Source: Gnetum montanum (lineage: Eukaryota; Streptophyta; Gnetopsida; Gnetales; Gnetaceae). From it: 64,000 nucleotides of DNA. The position numbers were made by a program, and so were the translations under genes. Below, in pieces: positions 1 through 13,000 of the stretch. The DNA is taken from the NCBI GenBank assembly GCA_015680685.1, contig MNCI01015910.1:1354592-1418591 (forward strand), given 5' to 3'. The notes beneath the pieces are model-generated. The model was not told where the DNA came from. It searched no databases and saw nothing but the letters and a program-made list of their open reading frames with translations. The first letter of the stretch is position 1; each line of letters opens with the position of its first letter.

Positions 1-1
1 A

Positions 2-343
2 GATGAAAATTGATTGGTGGCTTTATCATCTAATGAGTTTCAAAAGGCATTTAACAAAAATTACCATGACCTTAGAATTAGGAAATTCAAATTTCAACTA
101 GGAGATAAGGTCCTTTACTGGAACCCCAAACATGTGCCACAACCAACTAAGTTCCAAAAACTATGGCAAGGTCCTTATATTATTTTCAAAACTTTTCCTT
201 TTAGGGTCATGTTGATCTATAAACCTAAGAGCACAAACAAGAAACAACAAGTCAACATGCAACAAATTAAACCTTTCCTTGAGTATAAGGAAGCCAGTGG
301 TCATAACACCTTCTTGGATGGACAACAATGTTCAATTTTTTGA
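2..343 (+). pseudogene. Integrase C-terminal end of Athila-like gypsy element G0 (partial)
   Basis: This is the tail of a Ty3/gypsy integrase, the enzyme that inserts element cDNA into the genome. The frame holds the GPY/F-type module that follows the catalytic core: LGDKVLYWNP, then KLWQGPYII, then a basic stretch with QQIKPF. One in-frame TGA near base 11 breaks it, and the catalytic core lies outside the window to the left. The frame ends at a TGA before a T-rich UTR. A homologous tail and the same downstream motif appear on the minus strand of element B near 36480-36600, which supports the family assignment. Function is lost or unverifiable because only the end is visible. Confidence 0.85.
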
Positions 344-2342
344 ATCTCCTCCTTCTAACATAGTCATGGAGGAGATGGCCATCCATACTAATCATATAAC
401 TAGATCCTCATTTTTCTTTTTTCTTTTTTTTTTGTTTTAAACATTTTTGTTTTACACTTTGTTGGTTTTACATCATTTTTGCTTTTATACTTTTTACTAT
501 TTTACACTATTTTTTTTGTTTTATAACATTGTTAATATGTTTTATTTTTCTTAACTATTTTATAATTTCATATATAGTTTTCTTTATTTTGGTGTGATTT
601 TCTTATTGTGTTCTAATAATAACATGCCTGATTGCCAATAGGATATAGTGCGATTTGCTTGATGTGCAAATGCTCTATCAAGTTATTTGATTGTTAGTGT
701 CTAGATTCTAGCCTTTAATTTTGTTATTAGTAACTAAGACATGGTTTCTTTTCATGAACTATGTAGTGAGTCCATGTCCTTCAACCATCCACAAACTCTA
801 TGGTTTTCCTTATTTTGGACACATAAGGTCCCTTTTCATTAATAAAACCTTAACAAACTTGTGACCTTGGTAGTTTCCAAACTTGGAAAGGATTCAAGAG
901 CTTGAACATGGTGTGATTTTAAGGGGATTTAAAGTTCTTTGTCCCTTCTACCATCTTGAGTGCAAGTGTATTTTTCATGGATCTCTTAATGTTCCATGTC
1001 AATCAATAACAAGAAGTTAAATAAGTCTTTGCATGGTGTGGTTCCCATTCAAAAAAATAAAAAAAATAAGAGGAACGATGGGAATTCCAAGCATAACCCT
1101 TGGACAAAATAAGTAGGCTACAAGAACTAGTTATTGAACTAGAAATACATGTTACCCATGCCTGAAGATCCCCTCTAACTAAGGCCCTTTCTCACTTCCT
1201 GATTTTCCTTTATTCTTAAACAAGGAATGGTGTTTGATTCGTGAGAGCACTCTTGTGTCTCAAGGGGATGGATCAATCTTAGAGTAGTGATGTGAAGTCA
1301 CTGAACATGATTTATTTTGGTTTGGACTAAGGATGAATTTTATTAGGTCATTTAACCACAAGATTAATGAGGGACTTTATGTAACCTTAATCAGAAACTC
1401 TATTTCACTTTCTCTCTCTCATCCATCTATGCTTTTAATGCCTCACCTCACTACCAATGTTCATGTCCTTGTTTGATGTCTTGGTTTAATATGCCAAAAT
1501 TCTTAGGTTGTTTCTTCTAAGTTTTTGTACTTAACTTTCCATAACCATGATCATCCATGGGGCCCATGGACTCCTTGGTTTGAGGATATCCAAGGGTAAC
1601 AAATGGCATGTGCCTACTTTGGGGAGGATATACTTGCATACCTTTTGATTGGTATAGTTAAGTTCTTTATCCTTAGACATTCTCACAATCAAATCCTTTT
1701 GCATGCCCCATTAATGACATCCAATTATGCACATCTTCATAATTTTTTTCAATGAAATCCTCTTTTTTGTTGTTGTGAATTCTTTAACCCTCTTCAAGCA
1801 TTTCATTGTATTTGGACTTTTCAAAATTTAATACTGACCTACTTATCCATTTCACCCCATTTTTTTAGTCTTCCTACTAATGTTATTAAAAGAATCAATT
1901 CACCATAATCACAACCTAGACAAATGTAACTACCAACAAGACAAGGTACCTAAAAGCTATAAGTTACACATTGCACACTAATCTATGATTCTGTTGTGAT
2001 TATAGTCGGAAGCGTGAACTGGAGGCAAAACTATCTTCACCAAGGAATCAGCAACAACATCATGCAATGAGGCCTGTTCATTATCATTGAATCTTCTCCC
2101 TCATTCTTTAACTGCCAGAGTAATTGGATGTTAATTTTGGCCAAGGTGTTTAATTCTATTGTCATGAACACCTAATTTTGTAAAAGATTATAAATCTATA
2201 TACTTGGGCACTTAGAATCTATCTATTTTATCTGAGTCAGTTCACATGTCAATCAATAATCCTATACCTTCTTAATATTTTGTAAGGGAATTGTTCCTTC
2301 CTTTTTTCACTTGAGGACAAGTTTTCATTAGTCATTGAGGTA
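344..2342 (+). other. 3' UTR of element G0
   Basis: Two kilobases without a gene between integrase and LTR. It opens with a CATGGAGGAGATGGCC-like motif (about 364-379), then a T-rich tract with repeats of TTTTGTTTTACAC (410-560). Three further motifs recur in the 3' UTRs of relatives: ACATGTTACCCATGCCTGAAG near 1148-1168, CTACTTTGGGGAGGATATAC near 1615-1635, and TTGAGGACAAGTTTTCATT at about 2311-2329, just before the polypurine tract. Conservation across diverged copies suggests roles in RNA processing, packaging or plus-strand priming. That is inference. Confidence 0.7.
2331..2342 (+). promoter_or_regulatory. Polypurine tract of G0
   Basis: The sequence GTCATTGAGGTA directly abuts the LTR start. 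It is a decayed form of the TCATGGGGGTA tract seen next to the 3' LTR of B (minus strand) and of D. It would prime plus-strand cDNA synthesis. Confidence 0.6.
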
Positions 2343-3173
2343 TGATGAAGTGTATTTTTTCTAGCTCCAATATCAGGGATCCAAAAGTCATGTTGAATAT
2401 CTGATATCATAGGATGTGTGCCAGCCTATAAATATAACACTTGGGCATACTATTGTAGAATCATATTAGTCATAGTGTAGTAGAGCTCTTGCAATTTTTG
2501 TTCCCTAGAGTTAGAATATTTTCCCAAGTGCCTGTAGTAGGAGTCATTGAGTATACAAATCTTTATTCAAGCACTGTTGTACCTAAGCATGGTAGTGTGT
2601 GCAGTAATAAAGATGAGCTTCTTAACAAACTTTGCAACACTCTAGCTAGATTAATTATTTTCTTCATAAACTCAATGTTTTAAGTAATTAAGATAAATTA
2701 AGGTAAGTTAAGCTATATTAAATAGTGATTAATTAAGAACATAAGTATGATCACTTAAAGCATGCACATGATGCTTGGTAATCCTAGTAATGCTTAACAT
2801 TTGGTAACCCAACAATGTTATACATATTCAAGATGTGTACAAAATGTGGGACTAAATACTTATGTTAGGATTAGTTAGACATTGGTTAGTTAGATTAAAT
2901 TAGTAATTAAATTACTTCATTCCTTTTATCCTTTATTTTAAGCACCCAAAACATAAAACATAAAAATAATAAAAATCATACGTAGCAATTACACTTAACC
3001 ATACCTTTGCATATCACAAGTGTAATTGGGAAGACAACGAATGACTATTAGGGCAAGTTCACTTCCTAAAGGCTAGTGTACTAAAAGATAAAGGATTTAG
3101 AAAATTTGATCAAATTTCGCATGAATGCTTGGTGATTCGTATGGTTAAGCATAGGGGTATTCACTACTCATCA
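2343..3173 (+). repeat. 3' LTR of element G0
   Basis: Starts TGATGAAG right after the polypurine tract and ends CTACTCATCA, the terminal pattern shared by this Athila-like family. A small cluster of AATATC/GATATC words (2370-2411) precedes TATAAATA (2427-2434). The downstream R/U5 part (GTTAGAATATTTTC, CACTGTTGTACC) aligns by eye with the LTR at 58131. The bases after it, TCATC, may be one copy of a target duplication; the partner would be outside the window. Confidence 0.8.
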
Positions 3174-4678
3174 TCATCTATCACATGACAAAGCTATTTC
3201 CTTTGTGAGAAACAATTTCTTGGGCATCGAAGTAATAAATAATAGTACCTTCCCAAGGCTATGTCAAGGAACCTATGATTGCATTGTTTTTATCCTTGAA
3301 TTTATTTCCTCAAGTTGGACACCCTAGAGTATGTATGATATATGTCATTGAACAACTCTAGCATCCTACTCCATCTAAAGATAGATTCCAGTTTCAAGGA
3401 CCAATACAAACTTTTAGCTTCTTTAATAAGTATTCTCAAGAATAATTTGAACTTCTACCAATCATTCTTTATATGCTACAAGGCATAGGTATCATGGAAG
3501 GCTTGCAAGTAATGTTACCAATCATCATTTTAACCTTCCTCACACTTAGGGATGTTATTCATATTAAGCTATTTGATCTGGCTACCCCTTTGATGCCTAG
3601 TAGGAATATGAACTAACTCTAAGATATTTATCATGATTTTGGTAGTAAGCAGTGGTTCATCATAATCATTACATTCATGATGGCCTCTATCATAACCATG
3701 TATTCTATGATGTGACTTGCTATGCCTTCTTTCCTGATGATGTTCCTCCTCCTCTTGTTATTATCTATGTTTCCTTCTTCCATCTCTTCAATTTGTTCTT
3801 CTATTATCTTCACCTTGGTCTCAATCATTCATTCTTCAGTCTCAATAACATTCATCCTTGTCAAAGCTTGAAAATGAGGAGGATGGTGAAGATGGAGAAC
3901 TAGGAGAGTTATTCCAACTTTTTCTCCTACTTTGTTTCCTTGGTTATTCTTTTGGTTTATGATTAAGGGACCTTGGTCTTGAGGTTTCCATGGTTCTAAG
4001 ACCAATTCTCCCCTTACCTTGGTTTCTTGACAAGGTTGAAGTAACCATTGATGAGTTGTATTACCCTCACCAAAGGGAGGAGGACCTTAGTGTTAAGATT
4101 TTTCTAATGGAAGTTTAGTGCCCTTCTTTTCTAACTATGAGATCATTGTGATTGAGACTTTCTTATCCTTAAAGACTTTATGATGGACCCTCATGAGTTT
4201 ACCTTTCCTAATTTGGGCTTATGTTGGTTGATAGTCTTTATAGAGGTGTTCTATCACTTGGTATTCTAGGATTGCTAGTTCAAGTCCTAGCTTCATTAGT
4301 ACTACCATGAACAATGAGATAATGGCATGATTAGGAGACAACACAATGTTATCCTCTAGCTCTCTCCAACATAGTTACACATCCCAATAAAGGATGAAAG
4401 TGAAATATAGATAATAAGGATCTAGATGGACATAGAAATATTTTAATTATTAAGGTATCTCATTAGCATTTCTCCTAGTCCTATCATCTTATTTATTAAG
4501 ATTATCAACACATAGAGAATTAGCCCTTCAAGAGGAAGATATTTTCAGCTTGTTCTTTTTGTTATGTACCTTAAAAAATATTATTATTTTTATAAAAAGG
4601 ATGAATTATATATTCCTATAATGACCTTTGTAAGATTTAATTATCTAAAACACTTTAGTATACAATAGCTAAAGGGAA
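3174..4678 (-). pseudogene. Decayed gag of Athila-like element H
   Basis: Read on the minus strand, this matches the gag region of elements E and F: a His/Asp/Lys-rich stretch, then GATGAACCACTGCTTACTAC (coding Asp-Glu-Pro-Leu-Leu) and the start of the gag core (about 3540-3830). Frames are heavily broken; only 65-codon pieces survive. The left end is cut by the LTR of G0 at 3173, so G0 inserted into H. The longer plus-strand open stretch at 3652-3903 is a shadow of this region. Gag would form the nucleocapsid of virus-like particles. Confidence 0.65.
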
Positions 4679-4698
4679 ATCCCAGGTAACAACACCAA
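4679..4698 (-). promoter_or_regulatory. Primer-binding site of H (tRNA-Asp type)
   Basis: On the minus strand the bases after the LTR read TTGGTGTTGTTACCTGGGAT. This is a decayed form of TGGCGCCGTTGCCGGGGA, the complement of the 3' end of plant tRNA-Asp, seen better preserved in B and D. Confidence 0.6.
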
Positions 4699-5600
4699 TA
4701 ATGAGTAGTGAGTAGTCTCTACAACCAACCATATGAATCACAAGCATATCTATAGGACCCGATCGAATTTTTTGGATCCTTCTACCTAAGTGAATTTTAT
4801 CCTAAATAGTCAAACATGCGACTAATAGTTTTTATCTTTCAAATCATCACTTATGTTAACTTCATTTGTATGGCTAAGTATGATTGACATGTAAGAAAGA
4901 TATTTGAATACATAATTTTATTATTTTTATCATTAAAAGTGTTACGATGATGAAGTAATTAAAATATTAAATTTTAACTAATTAATGTAACTAAAGATAA
5001 GCTAGATTTTTCCAAATGTAGAGTATCCATTTTCACTTTCCATACACATCTTGAACTTATACTAATGTCACTAGGTTACCAAGTGTTTACTACTAGGCAT
5101 ACTATGTATTTACTACTAGGATTACCAAGCGTTAGTATATATTGCTAGAAATGGTCATACTCACATTACTACCAAATAAAATATTAAATTATTAAGTATA
5201 GGAAAATAAAGTGCATGTAAAGCAAAATTATTGTAAGTAAATAAATGCCAATCTATGTTCTACAATGGAGAGAAGAAATCTTGATTTTATTTTTGTCATG
5301 CAAAAGTATTCAGGTACATCTAATACTTGAATAAAACTTCATATAATCAATTCCATCCACATTGCAGGCACTCAAAGGAAAACTTTAGTAATTCCTACCA
5401 ACGAAAACTGTGAGATCTTCACTATAGATATGACCAAAGGTGCAATAAATGTGGCTAGTGTGTGAATTCATATATGCTTCAGGAGGATCAACATCAATGC
5501 ATATGCACCAATGCATCCAAGGATGAGTTGATGGAGATGTCTCAATGAGGTTGTATCGATGGGCATGTGTCAATGCAGCCAACTTATTTATACTTCATCA
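4699..5600 (-). repeat. 5' LTR of element H
   Basis: Ends read TAATGAGTAG on the left and CTTCATCA on the right, so on the minus strand it starts TGATGAAG and ends CTACTCATTA. It abuts the decayed tRNA-Asp primer site. The part around 5440-5500 aligns by eye with the C LTR (TATTGCACCTTTGG). The U3 section (5480-5575) is rich in CATTGATG/CATCAATG-type inverted words rather than GATATC. Confidence 0.65.
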
Positions 5601-6114
5601 ACCTTCTATACCAATTATTTTCTTACTAACCACTATTCCCTTTACCAAGTTCACAAATATACTACCAATAACAAAATCCTACAATGCACTTTAGCTACCT
5701 AGTAAATATATCCTAATAAAGGATTTTAATAGAGTTACACACACAACCATAATACCAACTCAAGTATACCACTTAATACTAGACAAAATAAAACAAATAA
5801 AACAAAGACACAAAAAAATGCAAAAATAATAAAGCAAAAAAAAAAACTATACATAAGAAAATGTTATATCCAACAACCATATGATAAAATATTAACATAG
5901 CATCTATCCAAATAGTATAAAAAACCATGCAACTAACTATAGAAACAAGGTAGATAAGTAAACAAGAAGAACATAAAAGAAAAAAGAAAAAGAAAATAAG
6001 AATTGTTCATGGTAAGGGCAACAATAACATTGAACTAGATTATATATAATTTATATATAATATGGCTAAGAGCATATGATCTTAAAGGATAAACCCAAGT
6101 TAGTCTTCTCTCTG
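5601..6114. other. A-rich spacer, no gene seen
   Basis: AT-rich sequence with AAATGCAAAAATAATAAAG-like runs resembling 45220-45400. No coding or LTR structure was recognised. It is the left flank of element C and ends in its target duplication AAGCA (6115-6119). Confidence 0.5.
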
Positions 6115-6119
6115 AAGCA

Positions 6120-7035
6120 TCACAAAGCATGAAAATTGTACCTATTAGCTAAGATATTACATTTATGATATTGTATCTTCTATATCACATCTATGATAGC
6201 ATAGTTACTATCTCATATCACTTATATTGTGGGTTGGAAAGCTATGTCACAAGTACAATATTGCAATTATACTAAATGCCCATAAATATGAGTCACCTAT
6301 CACATTTATGGCACCTTTGGTTATTCTAGAAACTAGACTCTTGTCATTTTCTTTCATAGAACTTAGCAAATAATCAATGAGTTCCTATAGTATGGATTTG
6401 AGTCAATTATATAACATCTTAAAGAAGTGGCATTATACCTGAACACATTTCACGAACAACAATAAGATCAAGATTGATTCATATTCATTACATCATTTTG
6501 ACTTAAAATAGATTTACATTTAATGCAATTGACTTTCTATGTACCTTGTCAATATTTACATTTTTATGCATACTATTCAATTTGTAAAATGAGAGTAACT
6601 AATTTTAACTGTAAACATATATTCATTTGGTAATCCAAGTTGTGTTATTTCTAAGTTATCTTAGTAGCATAACACTTGGTAATCCTAGTAATGGATATAT
6701 GAGTTCAAGACATGTACAATAAGCTAGGAATGGACACTTATGATTTTTAGGCTAGCTTAGGATTTATCTTCTTGTTATTAATTAGACTAAATAATTAAAT
6801 TTTATGTTATTGTTTAGTTTAGTTCAAGATCCCAAGAACATCATAATCATATGTCTCACTTTGGACTAAACTACATATGATAAAGCTACCACTAGTTCAA
6901 GTGAGAAAATAGTGACTTGTGATCAAAAGTTAATGATCTAGATACTACACTAGTTCCATTCATATAATTTAACTAGATCTTATGTGAACACTTGTAATTG
7001 TATGGTTGGATGTAAGGGACACTTGCTGCTCATCA
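6120..7035 (+). repeat. 5' LTR of element C
   Basis: Pairs with 41832-42741: both carry AGCATGAAAATTGTAC-like starts, a run of GATAT/ATATC words (6151-6260 here) and CATAAATATGAG at the TATA position, and end near CTCATCA. The terminal TG has become TC. AAGCA precedes it. Confidence 0.8.
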
Positions 7036-7055
7036 TTAACGTTGTTACCAGGGAT
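7036..7055 (+). promoter_or_regulatory. Primer-binding site of C, decayed
   Basis: TTAACGTTGTTACCAGGGAT directly follows the LTR. It aligns with the TTGGCACCGTTGCCGGGGA-type site of relatives, with several G-to-A changes. Confidence 0.55.
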
Positions 7056-7168
7056 GGTGCTAGTGATCTAGATTAGTTATATTATAAGCAATCATTGTAA
7101 AAGCATTAACAATTTATCTTTAAAAAAATATTAATATTTTAACCCACACACATTATTAATTAAAACGC

Positions 7169-9787
7169 ATGTCTTCTTCACATAGGACCAATAGTCTATC
7201 ACATAATGAGAATATTGATAGGAGTAATAATAGGATCTATATTGAAGAAAATTAAAGCAAAAGGGTCTCATATGCTCATTTTGAACCTTAGGACATCCAA
7301 AGACTATGTTTAACTATTGTAAACAATCCTAGAGGGAATGGAATAAGTTCTAGAACAAGAAGAGCCTTAAGGTCTATGACCTCTAATAAATGCAAAAGAG
7401 ATGAAGTAATGAACCATAGGAAGAGATATAGAAGCCATGATGGTTCTCTTAATTCACCATCTTTCTCTTCATCTTCAACATCTAGTTATGACTAAGAGGT
7501 TAAGATGAAGATAGAAATAGATATCAAAGACAAGATACAAGGTACCAAATAGAGCATAGAAAAGACTACCATAATTGGATAATAGAAATCGAAATTATGA
7601 TCATAACATGTTTCATGATGATGAACACTTTTTGGCTCCTAGAAGTATGATATAGATCAAGGAGGTAGTTAGAATACCCCATAGGCATCAAAGGAAACAC
7701 TGCATCAAACGACTTGTTATGAATAACATTTCTAAATTTAAGAAAGGCTACAATTCTAATTCACAACATCATTCATAAGTCTCCCATGATTCCTACACCA
7801 TGCAAAATATTAAAAGTAAGTGGTAAAAGCTTAAGTTATTTCCTAGGATACTAATAGAACAAGTTGAAACTGGTATAGATCATTAAAACAACATTCAATC
7901 CACTAGTGGTTTACAATACTTGAGCTCTTCAACAAGAAATACCAAACCTATTCAAGAATTTCCAATCTAAGAAAATAAATACAAGGATGGAAGAAAAAAA
8001 ACCAAGAATTCCTTGATGCACCCTTGAGCAAATACTATTCTCTACTACAAAGATGCCCAAGCCATGGATTTTTTCAAAAAGAGTAACTTCATCACATCAT
8101 AGATAGGCTTCATAACAAAATGAGGAAGATTCTTGGGATCTATGCCCAAGGAATATTATCAGGACTAAGAATCTATCCGATACAAAGGTTAATTAAAGAT
8201 GTCACAAAAGAAGAATGAGAGCTATGCAAAATGAAGAGTGTAGAGGAATATAGCTAGGATCCAATCCTTTTTTAAAATGAGATCTATTTTATGATTAGGA
8301 AGAAGAGGTAGCTCTTGATGAGATGATTTCACACAAAACCTTGTCAATACATAAGTCTATTGCGAACAGTGAAGCAAGGGTAGATAACATGTGGAAGTTG
8401 ATGGATGAAAAAGTCACAAACAACTTGAAGATCATATAGGATAAGGTAAATAAAGTACAATTAATTAATCAAGACAATAAAAGAAGAAAGAACAATAAAA
8501 TAGGCAAGAATACTTATCGGCAAAAAGAAAAAACAAGTAAAGTAGAAGAGGTTACAAACTCAAATTTAGAGAAGGATGGATGGATGTGACATTTATTAAT
8601 ATGAACATCGAAAGGGCTACTTACCAATTATGTTACATCTATAAGAGTCTAGGGCTTTTGCTTTGAATCCCAAGTTTGTGAAAAAGTAAATGCCTAGGAG
8701 ATTAGCTTATCCACCAGGCAGTTATAGATAGTCCTACAATCAACAATAGTGTCCAAATAGGACTCCTTAACCTTAAGACTACTATCAACAAAGATGAAAA
8801 AACCAAAAATCATGGGGCATGCCATCATTAAACTAGTAATATCCTTATTTACATTTGGATCCTTATGGATATTATATTCAACAACCTATTTCTCGAGATG
8901 GTTATATTGCTCATGCCTCAACTCACTACTCCTACCCTCTTAAATACCATTAACCCATAACATCTCATATAGAATCACCATCCCATGCCTCTCACCATAT
9001 TTCATATCCTTAATACTCTCATACTTCCCTTCAACATATGTTACCACCAACAATGCAGGAAGAATTGGCACTACAACCTCAATAAAAGAATGTTAGTTGT
9101 TCTATACAAACAAAAGGACAATAGTACTAGTAGTCCTAAGCACAAGCTTCAAAAATTTTCTTTTGTTAAGATGGTTCCCATATGTGTGAATAAAACTAGT
9201 AGACCTACTAGCTCATCCAAACTAGTGTAAGGACAATATGGTGCAACCTTTATCCTCACAAAAATAATGCCTCCTAATCCCACTCAAAATCCAATGATCA
9301 TCATCACTCCAAAATAAAACATAGCAGTTGAACATGGCACTCTGGGGAGAAAGAAATTTCCATGCATTACTAATAATGAGAAGGATGTAGTTGTGAGCTA
9401 AAATTTCAAAGTGTTAACATAATCCCTATACAAGCCCACAACAAACTTGAGGAACAAGTGTATGTACAAAAGCATGTTTACACAATAGCCACTAAACCAA
9501 AAAACATCTAGTGGCTAGAAAATGAGAATACTACACTATCCAAAAGATGCATGGAAACATACAACATAATTATTATATTTTTTTGCTATGAAAATGAAGA
9601 AAATAGAGAAATTAAAAAAGGACATCATACACTTTGACTATACACCAAAAGAAATTTTTAAACTAGAAGAACCAAGAACTAAAATAGAAAATAAAAAAGG
9701 AAACATATTTGGATCTTCTAAAAAGAAAATATTTTCTATTACAACTAAATATATATCTCCAAATGGCTGAAACCTGATTATCATCAA
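7169..9787 (+). pseudogene. Decayed gag of element C
   Basis: The start ATGTCTTCTTCACA matches the gag starts of E and F. Core remnants appear around 7740-8200 (AGGCTACAATTCTAATTCACA, the Gly-Tyr-Asn segment of the family's core), and a Pro/Tyr/Gln-rich region at about 8860-9230 includes LDPYGYY. Many stops and frameshifts are present. The gag-derived sequence runs into the copia insertion at 9796; homology resumes at about 15580 with an integrase-tail-like segment. Gag would assemble the particle; this copy is dead. Confidence 0.65.
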
Positions 9788-9795
9788 TGTTAAAT

Positions 9796-10928
9796 TAAGG
9801 ACCAAGAACTTAGAAGAGGGGTTGAATAAGTTCCCCAATTCAAAGAATCAAGACAATCAAAAGTGCTCATAATTTTTACATGGTTCCCTAACTTAAGTAC
9901 TTCCACACTCAGAGAGTAGAATCCTTGCACACCTCTAGACTTGCTCCTTCAAAAATGTGATCTAGAAGTTTGAGCTTTGCTTGGAGTGTTTTCTTGCTAA
10001 ACAAACACTCAAATCCACAAGGCCCCAAAGAGCTCAAAATGTGGTTTCAAGGATCCCAAAACCTTTACAATGACATGAGCTTTGTACAAAGTTTTTTCTT
10101 TCTAGAAACATATTCAATCCTACAAGGTCCAAACAAGCTCACAAGATGTCTTCTCAGAAGAAGCACATCAACCCTAGAAGGCTACAAATATAGAATGAGT
10201 CAAGGAGAGAATGTAACTAACTTTATAAATTCCTTGTGCTTTTACACACATACAAAAATTCATAATAATTCACAAATGATGAAAATAACAAGGAAAAAAT
10301 CCAATTTACTTCATGTAGATAATGATAGATATATTAATGAATGGTTCTTCTATGTTTCCCATGAATTCCACTTTATTTTATAGCCTTTTACTTTCCAAAT
10401 CCTCCTTGGAATTCATGCAATAGGTAGGAAACAACTAGTTGGAACGTTCCATTCAAGCTTGGAACAATTATCTACAAATAGCTCACATTTAGGTGGGAAT
10501 TCCCATAAAGAAATTAGGATGTCTCAACTAGGACATCCGAGTAGCAATTACAATTTCTACTATTATATTAGAATGTCTGGCCTACAACTACACTTCAAAC
10601 TCTAGGAAATTTTTTTGTCATTTGGTCATCTTATCATATCTTGAAACATCTTCTCCTAGCTTTTAGACTTTGTTTTCTAATTAAGACTTTATGTCATCCT
10701 ATATTGGCATCCCAACTCTTGTTTTGTCATCCCAATTTTCATCTTAACAACTCAATTCTTATTTTCTCATCCCAACTATTGTTTCAATCATCATGAAGTC
10801 ATTGTCTTTACATTAATAAGCTCTTATCTCAAATTTTTTTCATCATGTTCTTACTTATCCTTACAAGACCACAAGCACATTTCCATATTATCCATTTTCT
10901 AAAGTTTTGATATACCGAAAGGTGAACA
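9796..10928 (-). repeat. 3' LTR of the copia element
   Basis: Aligns through its length with 14399-15549 and 40317-41395 (for example GGTTGAATAAGTTCC near the left end, ACCGAAAGGTGAACA at the right end). On the minus strand it begins TGTTCACC and is preceded by AAAAAGAAGGAGAT, a polypurine tract at about 10929-10942. The open frame at 9970-10383 is LTR sequence, not a gene. Confidence 0.85.
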
Positions 10929-13000
10929 ATCTCCTTCTTTTTGGTTATGTTCAAAACTTAAGAAAATGGGTTAGCATGATCCATAATATCATATGATTAA
11001 GCAATTAAAAGAATAAACATTTGTAAATATATCTAGCTAAGGATGACAAAGAAATGAATAGCCATTAACAAGTACACATCCTTCAACAAAGGTTTCAAAG
11101 GGCTGAAAAATATCCTATTAAGAGTTGTTCATATCTAAAGAGCACATAATCCATTGATCATAAAGAGACATAATTAGAGCCTTCCAAATGTGAAAATATA
11201 ATATTTCTATTTAGAACCAAAGTTTGAGCATTGAGAATCAAGTAAGCCATTAGTAGAAAAATTACTATTTACTGTATTGGCCAAGATTTATGATCATGAA
11301 GACTATATCAATAATAAATGCCAAGTCTTAACAAATAGTCTTCATCATATATCCAATACATATGATCTTATGATCTTATGAATAATATCTTCTCCCTCTT
11401 TTTGAACATCGTCAAAAAGATAGTAGAAGTAGATTTCATTACCAAGGAGAGAGTGAGCGCACATTTTTCTTTGAAGACCTTAGATTAAATATTCATAAGA
11501 ATGATTAAGGTTGCACAACTGATCATGTTGAATATCTTAAAATAATCAATCATATTTCTAACGCGAATCTCAAAAAGAAATTTGATACAACCATGCCAAT
11601 TTCAAATGTCATCACCAATAATACCATCTTCAGGTAGAAGATCCAAAATTGATTTGATTGAAATTAGCTTATACTTTTACCTTAGATACTTTAATAGATT
11701 TAATAATGAATAAACCTTTTCTTGCTTTTTTTACCATGTGTGCTAGAATTGGAAGTCTTGAAACTTGAGTGTCTTTCAATGAGAGTCTCTGAAACTTCCC
11801 CTACACTAATGGTCCAAAAGATAATGACTATTGATGAAGTATAGGCTTCCCTTGCATAATTTTTGATTTTCTTCCAACTTTTACAATGCATCTACTACTT
11901 AAATTTCATAAATTTGTGCTACATATCAATAAATCTACAATGTCATACTAAGATCAAGTATGAAAACTTTTTGAACTTCAAGTCTCTCATTAGTAGTAGC
12001 TTCAATAGATGATAAATATCATTTCAACAATAGATACCAGCATAGCACAATAATGTTCCTTTTGATGAAAAGCTATTTGTTGATCTTTCTTAAAATATTT
12101 ATGAATTTTAGTCAAGAGTCTTTAACAACTTGAAATCATTACTTATTAGTTAAAAAAATGATAAGCCAATACTCACCAAAAATATTTCAAACCATTTAGT
12201 ATTACAACCCAACAATAATCATAATATCTGCATCACAAAGTATATATGTTCTAACACTAGAGAGATGATGCATTCTTATCAAATCCTACCTTGTGAGTTT
12301 TTGTACCTTGATTCTTCCTTGAGACCAATCAAATCAATATCCATTAAAATTTGATGGTTATATGCTTTTATCTTATGCTTAACATCTTGCAAGATCAAGT
12401 GATATTTTCTTTGGATAACCAAATATTTCCAATAGCATCCATCTAATTAATTTCCTTAACTACTAGCATTTATAAACATAAACTAATCTACACTAAGTCT
12501 ACCAAGTAAAGGAATAATGATTTACCATTACTTACCTTGATTGATTTCTAGCATAAACATGATTAATGAAGTTTCAGATGAAGTCCTCCATCATAGAGTA
12601 CCTCCTTAGCATGAAATTGTATCTTACCTTTTCTTTCATCAACACCTTTTTTTGAATCTCCAAACTCATGTGAGATTGCTACTTTGTCATGCTCATGTTC
12701 TTCAAAAGGAAAGGGCTAATATTTTTTTCTAGTTATGGGTACTATTCTTTCCACTTGTTCATTAGTTCTTCAAGCTTTTGTATCCTACAAAATACACTTA
12801 CTAGACTCCTCTTGAAAAGAAAAAGTAGCAACATTATTTTGCTCCATAGATGGTTGATAATAACATTGTTCATGTCAACATACATTATAGCAAAAATATA
12901 AGGTATCTCTAGTTTGGATAGGATAATCAAACCTAGTCTTGTTTCTTTTTTAAGATGATACCAAACTTATACAAGTGTTCATTTGAGAAGCATCCTTCAT
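10929..13000 (-). other. Copia internal region, no protein recognised
   Basis: AT-rich sequence between the copia purine tract and gag. Short minus-strand open stretches (11700-11891, 12742-12930) show no copia RT, RNase H or integrase motif that I can identify. It may be decayed pol or the non-coding filler of a non-autonomous element. Confidence 0.45.

Noticed and set aside
3652-3903. Open 83-codon plus-strand frame rich in His, Tyr and Phe
   Set aside because: It is the antisense shadow of the His/Asp-rich gag region of minus-strand element H; the same shadow appears opposite E gag at 55990-56199.
9970-10383. 137-codon plus-strand frame
   Set aside because: It lies within the copia LTR on the non-coding strand; the homologous frames in the other LTRs (14594, 40270) are broken at different places.
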